DNA from: Aliivibrio finisterrensis_A
Lineage (GTDB): Bacteria; Pseudomonadota; Gammaproteobacteria; Enterobacterales; Vibrionaceae
Reading direction: 5' to 3' (one strand)
Assembly (NCBI RefSeq): GCF_004167675.1
Contig: NZ_SEZQ01000009.1
DNA length: 64,000 nt
This document shows, piece by piece, positions 57,542-64,000 of the stretch (position 1 is the first letter of the stretch; each line of letters starts with the position of its first letter). The position numbers and the translations under genes are program-made. The notes under the pieces were generated by a model. The model worked only from the letters and a program-made list of their open reading frames with translations. It searched no databases and had not been told where the DNA came from.

Positions 57542-57979
57542 ATGCCACAGGTTAGCCGATCTGCATTAGTGCCGTTTAGCGCAAAGCAGATGTACGATTT
57601 AGTCAACGATGTTGCGTCATACCCTCAATTTTTACCAGGATGCTCAGGATCTAAAATCATTGAACAATCAGAGCATGCGATGGTGGCTTCTGTTGATGTC
57701 GCTAAAGCAGGGATAAAGAAAACATTTACGACAAAGAATACCTTGGTTGACTCAGAAGTGATAGGCATGAACTTAGTTGATGGTCCTTTTAAGTCATTGA
57801 CTGGCGGTTGGCACTTTATAGCGTTAGATGAAACAGCATGTAAAGTTGAATTGAAATTAGATTTTGAGTTCTCAAATGCGTTAGTTGCAATGGCGTTTGG
57901 TAAAGTATTTCAAGAGCTAACGAATAATATGGTGAATTCATTTACTCAAAGAGCGAAGCAGGTTTATGTCAGTAATTAA
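57542..57979 (+). CDS. ratA: RatA/PasT-type START-domain protein (ubiquinone-binding-like, toxin)
   Basis: 145 residues of the polyketide-cyclase/START fold: VSRSALVPFSAKQMYDLVND, SYPQFLPGCSGSKI, VAKAGIKKTFTTKN and LVDGPFKSLTGGWHF match E. coli RatA. E. coli RatA blocks 70S ribosome assembly when overproduced; homologues (PasT, Coq10) help ubiquinone function, which may be the normal role. It is followed, with a 14-base overlap, by rnfH/ratB. This order divergent from smpB is standard in gammaproteobacteria. Confidence 0.93.
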   Translation: MPQVSRSALVPFSAKQMYDLVNDVASYPQFLPGCSGSKIIEQSEHAMVASVDVAKAGIKKTFTTKNTLVDSEVIGMNLVDGPFKSLTGGWHFIALDETACKVELKLDFEFSNALVAMAFGKVFQELTNNMVNSFTQRAKQVYVSN

Positions 57980-58277
57980 TGAGATGATCCACGTTGAAGT
58001 GGTTTACGCACTACCAACGGAGCAAGTGGTTTTTAAGCTTGCTGTAAAAGCAGAACAAACCGTAGAAGAGATCATTAGGCAATCTGGTGTATTAGAGCGT
58101 TATTCTGAGATCGATTTAAAAGTGAATAAAGTTGGTGTCTTTAGTCGTAACGTAAAATTGGACGCAACGATTAGAGATAAAGATCGCATTGAAATTTATC
58201 GTCCATTATTGGCTGATCCAAAAGAAATTCGTCGAAAAAGAGCGGAACAAGCAAAGAAAGCGGCGGCGAAAAAATAG
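57966..58277 (+). CDS. rnfH: RnfH family protein (RatB)
   Basis: 103 residues with a ubiquitin-like beta-grasp fold: IHVEVVYALPTEQVVFKLAV, TVEEIIRQSGVLERYSEIDL, KVGVFSRNVKLDATIRDKDR and IEIYRPLLADPKEIRRKRAE. The C terminus is an alanine/lysine-rich tail. It was called the antitoxin RatB in E. coli, although that role is doubtful and RnfH is the older family name. It overlaps ratA by 14 bases and is followed by a strong terminator shared with the convergent bamE. Confidence 0.92.
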   Translation: MSVINEMIHVEVVYALPTEQVVFKLAVKAEQTVEEIIRQSGVLERYSEIDLKVNKVGVFSRNVKLDATIRDKDRIEIYRPLLADPKEIRRKRAEQAKKAAAKK

Positions 58278-58301
58278 TTTATTGACCCAATATAGATAAT
58301 A

Positions 58302-58337
58302 AAAAACCGGAGATCGTTAAACGATGTCCGGTTTTTT
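58302..58337. terminator. bidirectional terminator between rnfH and bamE
   Basis: AAAAACCGG (58302-58310) pairs with CCGGTTTTT (58328-58336), with inner pairing ATCGTT/ACGAT, and A and T runs on both sides. It lies between convergent genes. Confidence 0.88.
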
Positions 58338-58357
58338 TGTTTTAACGTCTTAAAAAA

Positions 58358-58714
58358 TTAGATTTTCTCGAAGAAGCTATCGCTCATAGGGAAATCACCG
58401 TCGATATTTGTCAGGTTCCCGTTATCGTCAAAATAAGCGATCATGTTTTTTTGAATCGCGTTTTCATGGCCATGAGTGAAGTGATAAATGTAATACCATG
58501 TGTTTGGGTAGCCTAATTCGACAAGCATTGGCGAGCCCATAACAAACTGCACTTGTTGTTTTGTCATTCCAAATCGCAGTTTGTCGACGGCTTCCTGCTC
58601 GACGTAATTACCTTGGGCAATATCGATTCGATATACCAATGGTTCTAATAGCGAGCAACCACCCAGAAGCCCAACAGCAAGGGGTAGAGCAATGATCCAT
58701 TTTTTGAATTGCAT
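58358..58714 (-). CDS. bamE: BamE outer-membrane assembly lipoprotein (SmpA/OmlA)
   Basis: 118 residues. A signal peptide ends in the lipobox LLGGC with Cys20. The core shows DIAQGNYVEQEAVDKLRFGM, TKQQVQFVMGSPML and NTWYYIYHF, the BamE fold that binds phosphatidylglycerol and stabilises the BAM complex inserting beta-barrel proteins. Length is as usual. It lies between recN and rnfH as in other gammaproteobacteria. Confidence 0.95.
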   Translation of the reverse strand: MQFKKWIIALPLAVGLLGGCSLLEPLVYRIDIAQGNYVEQEAVDKLRFGMTKQQVQFVMGSPMLVELGYPNTWYYIYHFTHGHENAIQKNMIAYFDDNGNLTNIDGDFPMSDSFFEKI

Positions 58715-58869
58715 AGTCTGTACAGCTTTAGCCTTTAAATAATGAAAGAGATGATAAACAAGCTAGCCTAAGAAGTAAAAAGGTTAAGCGTGTTCTAAGT
58801 GTGTTTTGACCCTAAACTTTGAATCTAGTTGCATTGAACGTATGAATTTTATCAGTTATCACTAATGAA

Positions 58870-58900
58870 AAAGCCAATATCAAATCATGATATTGGCTTT
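58870..58900. terminator. terminator after recN
   Basis: AAAGCCAATATCA (58870-58882) pairs perfectly with TGATATTGGCTTT (58888-58900), with A and T runs outside. It lies 44 bases after the recN stop on the minus strand. Confidence 0.88.
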
Positions 58901-58943
58901 ATTTTTGTGAACAAGGATGATCCGTCATGTTCTGCGATTAGTA

Positions 58944-60611
58944 TTACGCGGCACTTAGCAGATCTTTCGCATTGGCTAAGGTATGAGAGGTAATTCTGGT
59001 TCCACCTAGTAGCCTTGCTAATTCTTTAATACGTTCTTCTGTGCTTAGTGCTCGCATTTGAGTTTCCGTTTTACCTGAGTTGGTGTGCTTAGCAACAAAC
59101 AGTTGATTGTGACCACAACCTGCAACTTGAGGTAAATGGGTAACACATAATACTTGGGTAGATTCACCTAAAGTACGTAGCATTTTCCCAACAACTGCTG
59201 CGGTTGGTCCGCTAATACCCACATCAACTTCATCGAAAATAAGACTTGGGGTATCCACTTTTTGAGCAGTGATCACTTGAATAGCTAATGAAATACGTGA
59301 TAACTCACCACCAGAGGCGACTTTGGCAATAGGGTGTAATGGCTGCCCTGGGTTGGTTGAGACTTTAAAGCATAAGGTATCAATCCCAAGCGGTGAGATT
59401 TTACTTACTGCATCACTTTCAATTTGAATATCAAATACTGCTTTTTCCATGCTTAATGTTTGCATGCTTTCGGTAATTTTATTATTCAATTCTTTAGCAT
59501 AACGCTGACGGCTTTTTGTTAGTTTATGCGCGGCTTCTAAGAAGTGTTGCTTCAGTTCTTCTACTTCTTGTTCGCGTTGTTCGCGTTTCTCATCTGAGCA
59601 ATCAAGGCGATCATATTCAGCCAAAAGCTGTTGATGGTGTTCATATAATTCTTCAGCAAGTACGTGGTGTTTTTTAGCCATAGACATTACTCGGCTAAAA
59701 CGCTCTTCTACAAAAGCGATTTGCTCGGGATCAACATCAATATTATCTAAATAGTTTTTGATCTCATGGTTGGCTTCTTCAACCTGGATCATTGCCTCAT
59801 TAAGCATCTCTGATAATGGGGCAAGTTTAGGATCAAGTTGTCCTAATTGCTGGATATGATTATTCGCATATTGTAGCAATTGAAGTGCATTAACTTCATC
59901 ACTTTCATATAGAACGGAAACCGCTTGCTGACAACAGTCAACCAATTCGCCAGAGTTAGAGAGCCTTGTATGATCTTCTTCTAGTTGGACGAATTCTTCT
60001 TCGCCTAATGCCAGTTCGTTTAGCTCTTTGATTTGGTATTCGATCAGTTGCTTTTGCGCTTCGTTTTGCTGACTGTGCTTGATCATTTGCTTTAATGCGT
60101 TGTCAGCTTGACGCCATGCTTGATAACGGCTGCGCGTTTTGTTCAATAGAGAGACGTGGCCTGCATATTGATCCAACATATTTAGTTGGTATTCAGGTTT
60201 CATTAGTTCGTGATGAGCGTGTTGACCATGAATGTTGATCAATAAATGGCCCAATGTTTTTAATTGTGCAGCAGGAACAGGGCTACCATTGATAAAGCCA
60301 CGAGAACGGCCTTCTTTGGTGATAACACGGCGTAAAATACATTCATTACCGTCATAGAGTTCATTATCTTCTAACCATCGCTTAGCGTTAAGATTGTTCT
60401 CTAATGTGAAAAGGACGGTGATCTCTGCCTTTTCTTCTCCTTGACGAACCATTGACGCTTCAGCTCGATCGCCTAAACATAATCCAAGGGCGTCAATAGC
60501 AATAGATTTACCTGCACCAGTCTCACCTGTAATAGTGGTCATGCCCTTGGTTAAATCCAATTCTAACGATTTTACGATTGCGAAATGAGTAATTTTAATA
60601 TGTGCCAACAT
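58944..60611 (-). CDS. recN: RecN, SMC-like DNA repair ATPase
   Basis: 555 residues from ATG 60611 (MLAHIKITHFAIVKSLELDL), matching the E. coli start; the frame is open twelve codons further up. Walker A is TGETGAGKSIAIDAL, the hinge region is flanked by long coiled coils (about 150-370), and the C-terminal half has VASGGELSRISLAIQV (signature) and LIFDEVDVGISG (Walker B). It acts in double-strand break repair and is strongly SOS-induced. The promoter region holds two LexA boxes in a perfect palindrome. Confidence 0.95.
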   Translation of the reverse strand: MLAHIKITHFAIVKSLELDLTKGMTTITGETGAGKSIAIDALGLCLGDRAEASMVRQGEEKAEITVLFTLENNLNAKRWLEDNELYDGNECILRRVITKEGRSRGFINGSPVPAAQLKTLGHLLINIHGQHAHHELMKPEYQLNMLDQYAGHVSLLNKTRSRYQAWRQADNALKQMIKHSQQNEAQKQLIEYQIKELNELALGEEEFVQLEEDHTRLSNSGELVDCCQQAVSVLYESDEVNALQLLQYANNHIQQLGQLDPKLAPLSEMLNEAMIQVEEANHEIKNYLDNIDVDPEQIAFVEERFSRVMSMAKKHHVLAEELYEHHQQLLAEYDRLDCSDEKREQREQEVEELKQHFLEAAHKLTKSRQRYAKELNNKITESMQTLSMEKAVFDIQIESDAVSKISPLGIDTLCFKVSTNPGQPLHPIAKVASGGELSRISLAIQVITAQKVDTPSLIFDEVDVGISGPTAAVVGKMLRTLGESTQVLCVTHLPQVAGCGHNQLFVAKHTNSGKTETQMRALSTEERIKELARLLGGTRITSHTLANAKDLLSAA

Positions 60612-60645
60612 AAGCCATTCTCTGCGAAATTCAAACACTAAAAAC

Positions 60646-60685
60646 ACTGTATAAAGAAACAGTATATACTGTTTCTTTATACAGT
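60646..60685 (-). promoter_or_regulatory. double LexA operator of recN in a perfect 40-bp palindrome
   Basis: CTGTATAAAGAAACAG (60647-60662) and CTGTTTCTTTATACAG (60669-60684) each fit the LexA consensus CTGT-N8-ACAG. They are exact reverse complements, so the whole 60646-60685 block is one perfect inverted repeat. It lies 35-74 bases before the recN start. E. coli recN also has multiple SOS boxes. Confidence 0.9.
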
Positions 60686-60737
60686 AAAGTGAATTTAAAT
60701 TTTTTGTGAGTGGCTTATCTTTTATTAGTTGATAGGA

Positions 60738-61622
60738 CTAGAAGAGTTTACTAGACCAACCTAGTTTATTTCTAAGTACATGATAGTAGCTATAATCTTT
60801 CGGATGAATGAGTTTTAGCTTATTTGGACTTTGATAAATATGGACCTCGTCTCCTGGGCTTACTGGTAGAGATACCTGTCCATCACAGCTGACTTCAAGT
60901 GCACTACGATTATCAGGGGAGATGAAAAGTTTAATATGACGTCTTCCTTCAACCACCAGTGGGCGGCTTGAAAGCGTATGTGGAAACATAGGGACGATAG
61001 AGATAGCGTTTAGGTTTGGTGACAGAATTGGACCACCACCAGAGAGTGAATAAGCGGTTGAACCTGTCGGTGTCGAAATAATTAGACCATCTGAACGCTG
61101 AGAGAAAGCAAAGCTATCATCAATATATACTTCAAATTCGATCATATGTGCGACTTGACCTGGGTGGAGTACCACCTCATTAAAGGCGGAGTTGTGACTC
61201 TTTACCTGGCCGTGACGATGTACTTCCGCTTCGAGTAAGAAACGTTCTTCTTTAACGAATTCACCATTGAGAACTGCGGTTAATGGCTCTTTAAAATTAT
61301 CAGGATCTAGATCGGTTAAGAAACCAAGGTTCCCACGATTTACACCAATGACAGATATGTCGAAACGAGATAACACTCGAGCAGCCCCAAGCATATTACC
61401 GTCACCACCAACAACAATAGCGAGATCAGCTTCTTCTCCCAAAACCAACAAATGTTTAAAGCATTCATCAGGAATTTCGGGTAAAGCTTCACGTAGACGA
61501 TCATCTAATAATACTGAGTAATTTAGCTTAGTTAGCCAAGTATAGAGTGCTAAATGGGTTTTTATTGCACTTGGATCTCTTGGCTTACCAATAATGGCGA
61601 TAACGTTAAAATGTGTTTTCAT
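60738..61622 (-). CDS. nadK: NAD kinase
   Basis: 294 residues from ATG 61622 (MKTHFNVIAIIGKPRDPSAI), which fits E. coli NadK better than the start three codons upstream. Phosphorylates NAD to NADP with ATP. Diagnostic motifs: VVGGDGNMLGAARV (GGDG with the catalytic Asp), NRGNLGFLTDL, FNEVVLHPG, and SDGLIISTPTGSTAYSLSGGGPI. It is divergent from grpE, and the stretch between them carries the grpE heat-shock promoter. Confidence 0.95.
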   Translation of the reverse strand: MKTHFNVIAIIGKPRDPSAIKTHLALYTWLTKLNYSVLLDDRLREALPEIPDECFKHLLVLGEEADLAIVVGGDGNMLGAARVLSRFDISVIGVNRGNLGFLTDLDPDNFKEPLTAVLNGEFVKEERFLLEAEVHRHGQVKSHNSAFNEVVLHPGQVAHMIEFEVYIDDSFAFSQRSDGLIISTPTGSTAYSLSGGGPILSPNLNAISIVPMFPHTLSSRPLVVEGRRHIKLFISPDNRSALEVSCDGQVSLPVSPGDEVHIYQSPNKLKLIHPKDYSYYHVLRNKLGWSSKLF

Positions 61623-61675
61623 ATCTATCATCCATCATGAAATGGGGAACAAATGTTACAATTCGTACTATTATG

Positions 61676-61704
61676 CTTGAATCGCTTTATTTAGTCCCCA
61701 TAAT
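61676..61704 (+). promoter_or_regulatory. sigma-32 heat-shock promoter of grpE
   Basis: CTTGAA (61676-61681), a 14-base spacer and CCCCATAAT (61696-61704) match the sigma-32 consensus CTTGAAA-N11-16-CCCCATNT closely. It lies about 95 bases before the grpE start. Confidence 0.85.
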
Positions 61705-61798
61705 AATGACAAAGTTTTAATTTGCGTATAGAGCGACGCCTTGGTTTGTATTAAGATCGTTTTATATAGCTAGTCATCAGCATTCTGGAGAAGCAGTA

Positions 61799-62383
61799 AT
61801 GAGTAACGAAGAAAACAAAGTAAATGAAGAAGCAGTAGTAGAAGAGCATGTTGAAGCAGTAGGCTCAGAAGCAGATGTTGAGTGGAATGAAACGGCTGAA
61901 GAAAGCCAAGAAGCAAAAATTGCTGAATTAGAAGCGGCATTACTTGCTAGCCAAGCGCAACTTAAAGAGCAGCAAGATGCAGTATTACGAGCTAAAGCAG
62001 AAGAGCAAAATGTACGTCGTCGTGCAGAAGGCGATATTGATAAAGCGCGTAAATTTGCTTTGAAAAAATTTGCCGGTGAATTGCTTCCTGTTATTGATAA
62101 CTTAGAGCGTGCATTAGAAAGCGGTGATAAAGAAAATGAAGCGGCTAAAGCACTACTTGAGGGTGTAGAGTTAACACTACAAACATTTATCTCTACCATT
62201 GAAAAATTTGGTTTAACGGTAATTAATCCTGTAGGTGAAGCGTTTAACCCAGAGCTTCATCAAGCAATAGGTATGCAAGCAAGCCCAGATCACGAATCAA
62301 ATACTGTTATGATCGTGATGCAAAAAGGCTACGCATTAAATGAACAAGTATTACGTCCAGCGATGGTAATGGTTGCTCAATAA
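61799..62383 (+). CDS. grpE: GrpE, nucleotide exchange factor of DnaK
   Basis: 194 residues. An acidic N-terminal tail (residues 1-45) is followed by a long helix (KIAELEAALLASQAQLKEQQ, then RAKAEEQNVRRRAEGDIDKA), the four-helix bundle (FAGELLPVIDNLERAL) and the C-terminal beta wing (INPVGEAFNPELHQAIGMQA, then VMQKGYALNEQVLRPAMVMV). It releases ADP from DnaK and acts as a thermosensor. Ribosome binding site GGAG before ATG 61799; sigma-32 promoter upstream. Confidence 0.97.
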   Translation: MSNEENKVNEEAVVEEHVEAVGSEADVEWNETAEESQEAKIAELEAALLASQAQLKEQQDAVLRAKAEEQNVRRRAEGDIDKARKFALKKFAGELLPVIDNLERALESGDKENEAAKALLEGVELTLQTFISTIEKFGLTVINPVGEAFNPELHQAIGMQASPDHESNTVMIVMQKGYALNEQVLRPAMVMVAQ

Positions 62384-62419
62384 TTGCGGTTGTATTAAAT
62401 AATCTAGCGATTGAATTAT

Positions 62420-62450
62420 AAGCGGTGTCAGTGATGATGCCGCTTTTTTA
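62420..62450 (+). terminator. terminator after grpE
   Basis: AGCGG (62421-62425) pairs with CCGCT (62440-62444) followed by six T, about 40 bases after the grpE stop, so dnaK is mostly expressed from its own promoter. Confidence 0.75.
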
Positions 62451-62489
62451 TTGTTTTGGAAAAAAAATACAGTTTTTTTTATTGTTTCC

Positions 62490-62515
62490 CTTGAATTGTG
62501 ATTTAGCGCCCTTAT
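62490..62515 (+). promoter_or_regulatory. sigma-32 promoter of dnaK
   Basis: CTTGAA (62490-62495), a 13-base spacer and CCCTTAT (62509-62515) resemble the E. coli dnaK P1 promoter in layout; the -10 part differs from CCCCAT at two positions. It lies about 95 bases before the dnaK start. Confidence 0.7.
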
Positions 62516-62607
62516 TTATTACTCATAGAATAAATTATGGGATTCAGTCCCAACCTTTACTCAAGTTGTTTTGGGTGAGTTTAAATAGATAAATTGGAGA
62601 TAACCTG

Positions 62608-64000
62608 ATGGGTAAGATCATTGGTATTGACTTAGGTACAACTAACTCTTGTGTTGCTGTTTTAGATGGCGATACGCCACGTATTTTAGAGAATGCAGAG
62701 GGTGAACGTACAACGGCATCGGTAATTGCATACACAGATGGCGAAACTCTTGTAGGTCAGCCAGCTAAGCGTCAAGCGATTACTAACCCACAAAACACAT
62801 TATTTGCGATTAAGCGTCTGATCGGCCGTCGTTTTGAAGACGAAGAAGTTCAACGTGATATCGAAATCATGCCGTATAAAATCGTTAAAGCTGATAACGG
62901 TGATGCTTGGGTTGAAGCACGAGGCCAAAAAATGGCTGCTCCTCAAGTGTCTGCTGAAATTCTTAAGAAAATGAAGAAAACAGCGGAAGACTTCCTAGGT
63001 GAAGAAGTGACTGGCGCAGTAGTTACTGTACCTGCTTACTTTAACGATGCTCAGCGTCAAGCAACGAAAGATGCTGGTCGCATCGCAGGTCTTGATGTTA
63101 AACGTATCATCAACGAACCAACAGCAGCAGCATTAGCTTACGGTCTAGACAAAAAAGGCGGCGATCGCACTATCGCTGTATACGACCTTGGTGGTGGTAC
63201 ATTCGATATTTCTATCATTGAAATCGACAACGTTGATGGCGAGCAAACGTTCGAAGTTCTTGCGACAAACGGCGACACTCACCTAGGTGGTGAAGATTTC
63301 GATAACCGCATGATCAACTACTTAGTAGATGAGTTCAAAAAAGAGCAAGGCATCAATCTTAAGACTGACCCTCTTGCTATGCAACGTGTTAAAGAAGCAG
63401 CAGAAAAAGCGAAGATTGAACTGTCTTCAGCTCAACAAACTGACGTAAACCTTCCTTACGTTACTGCTGATGCGACTGGTCCTAAGCACATGAACGTTAA
63501 AGTGACGCGTGCAAAACTAGAATCTCTAGTTGAAGACTTAGTAATTCGTACGCTTGAACCGCTAAAAGTGGCTCTAGCAGATGCTGATTTATCAGTAAGC
63601 GAAATCACTGACGTAATCCTAGTTGGTGGCCAAACACGTATGCCTATGGTTCAAGCTAAAGTAGCTGAATTCTTCGGTAAAGAAGCGCGTCGTGACGTAA
63701 ACCCTGATGAAGCAGTAGCAATGGGTGCAGCAGTTCAAGGTGGTGTATTAGCAGGTGACGTTAAAGACGTTCTACTACTAGACGTTACTCCTCTGTCTTT
63801 CGGTATCGAAACGATGGGTGGTGTAATGACTAAGCTAATCGAGAAGAACACAACAATCCCAACAAAAGCGGATCAAACGTTCTCTACTGCTGAAGACAAC
63901 CAAAGTGCGGTAACTATCCACGTACTTCAAGGTGAGCGTAAGCAAGCAAGTTACAACAAATCTCTAGGTCAATTTAACCTAGAAGGTATCCAAGCAGCAC
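62608..64000 (+). CDS. dnaK: DnaK (Hsp70) chaperone, N-terminal 464 codons, runs off the window
   Basis: Starts MGKIIGIDLGTTNSCVAVLD at ATG 62608, after TTGGAGATAA. The ATPase domain motifs are complete: DLGTTNS (phosphate 1), FNDAQRQATKDAGRIAGLDV, INEPTAAALAYGLDKK (connect 1), YDLGGGTFDIS (phosphate 2), ILVGGQTRMPMVQ (adenosine) and NPDEAVAMGAAVQ (connect 2). The interdomain linker VLLLDVTPLS and the beginning of the substrate-binding domain follow before the sequence ends. The codon use is strongly biased, as expected for a very abundant protein. Confidence 0.97.
   Translation, partial: MGKIIGIDLGTTNSCVAVLDGDTPRILENAEGERTTASVIAYTDGETLVGQPAKRQAITNPQNTLFAIKRLIGRRFEDEEVQRDIEIMPYKIVKADNGDAWVEARGQKMAAPQVSAEILKKMKKTAEDFLGEEVTGAVVTVPAYFNDAQRQATKDAGRIAGLDVKRIINEPTAAALAYGLDKKGGDRTIAVYDLGGGTFDISIIEIDNVDGEQTFEVLATNGDTHLGGEDFDNRMINYLVDEFKKEQGINLKTDPLAMQRVKEAAEKAKIELSSAQQTDVNLPYVTADATGPKHMNVKVTRAKLESLVEDLVIRTLEPLKVALADADLSVSEITDVILVGGQTRMPMVQAKVAEFFGKEARRDVNPDEAVAMGAAVQGGVLAGDVKDVLLLDVTPLSFGIETMGGVMTKLIEKNTTIPTKADQTFSTAEDNQSAVTIHVLQGERKQASYNKSLGQFNLEGIQAA

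Noticed and set aside
1..64000. CRISPR arrays
   Set aside because: No series of identical repeats with regular spacers was seen; the repeats present are short palindromes or arm-type sites.

Overview
The window comes from the main chromosome of a low-GC member of the Vibrionaceae, most likely Aliivibrio. The evidence is a typical gammaproteobacterial gene order (pcm-nlpD-rpoS at the left; ssrA-smpB-ratA-rnfH-bamE-recN-nadK-grpE-dnaK at the right), a tmRNA tag reading ANDENYALAA, and A+T-rich vibrio-like proteins throughout. Genus is an inference from sequence feel, not from a search.

Left chromosomal part (1-30.6 kb). After pcm/nlpD/rpoS comes a YnjC-YnjD-YnjF-like ABC transporter and phosphatidyltransferase operon. 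A nucleoside transporter (nupC) follows, with a perfect CRP site, a nested-stem RNA leader and a 37-codon leader peptide. Next are a DcuB-type dicarboxylate carrier, metA with met boxes, and a sulfur module (CoA-disulfide/persulfide reductase with rhodanese domain, divergent from two YeeE/YedE-type transporter halves). A VOC protein precedes the acid-stress lysine decarboxylase locus (cadC, cadB, cadA, pdxY) with an AGCS amino-acid carrier inside it. Then come an MgtE membrane-domain Mg2+ transporter preceded by a leader peptide, a SigZ-like ECF sigma factor, and an unusual operon: gshA, two ABC-exporter half-transporters and a eukaryotic-type glutathione synthetase. That operon looks like a make-and-export unit for glutathione or a related thiol.

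Accessory part (30.6-56.5 kb). This is integrated at the 3' end of ssrA. Three tmRNA-end-like sites, each beside a terminator able to end ssrA transcription, suggest two elements in tandem. The first (about 30.6-35.9 kb) has three phased palindromes, a broken serine resolvase and a 1463-residue NACHT-type STAND ATPase with a possible C-terminal nuclease-like domain. The second (about 35.9-56.5 kb) is bounded by repeated GGAATAC integrase-arm-like sites and ends with a P4-type integrase. It carries a coiled-coil DNA-binding-like protein, an unknown protein, a YagK/YfjJ-like replication protein with upstream repeats, a LysM/MIX-like putative toxin with membrane immunity protein, and a conserved mobile core (WYL regulator, LPD-like protein, two DUF2787 proteins, RadC, AlpA, RNase H). 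Next to the integrase is a tightly coupled four-gene operon: double-GHKL ATPase/kinase, response regulator, unknown protein and Eco57I-like N6-adenine methyltransferase.

That four-gene operon is the best candidate for an undescribed (probably anti-phage) system. The gshA-exporter-glutathione synthetase operon, the NACHT gene, and the two leader-peptide arrangements in front of nupC and mgtE are the other strong leads.

Right chromosomal part (56.5-64 kb). This is housekeeping: tmRNA and SmpB for ribosome rescue, RatA/RnfH, BamE, RecN under a palindromic pair of LexA boxes, NAD kinase, and GrpE/DnaK behind sigma-32 promoters. dnaK runs off the end of the window.
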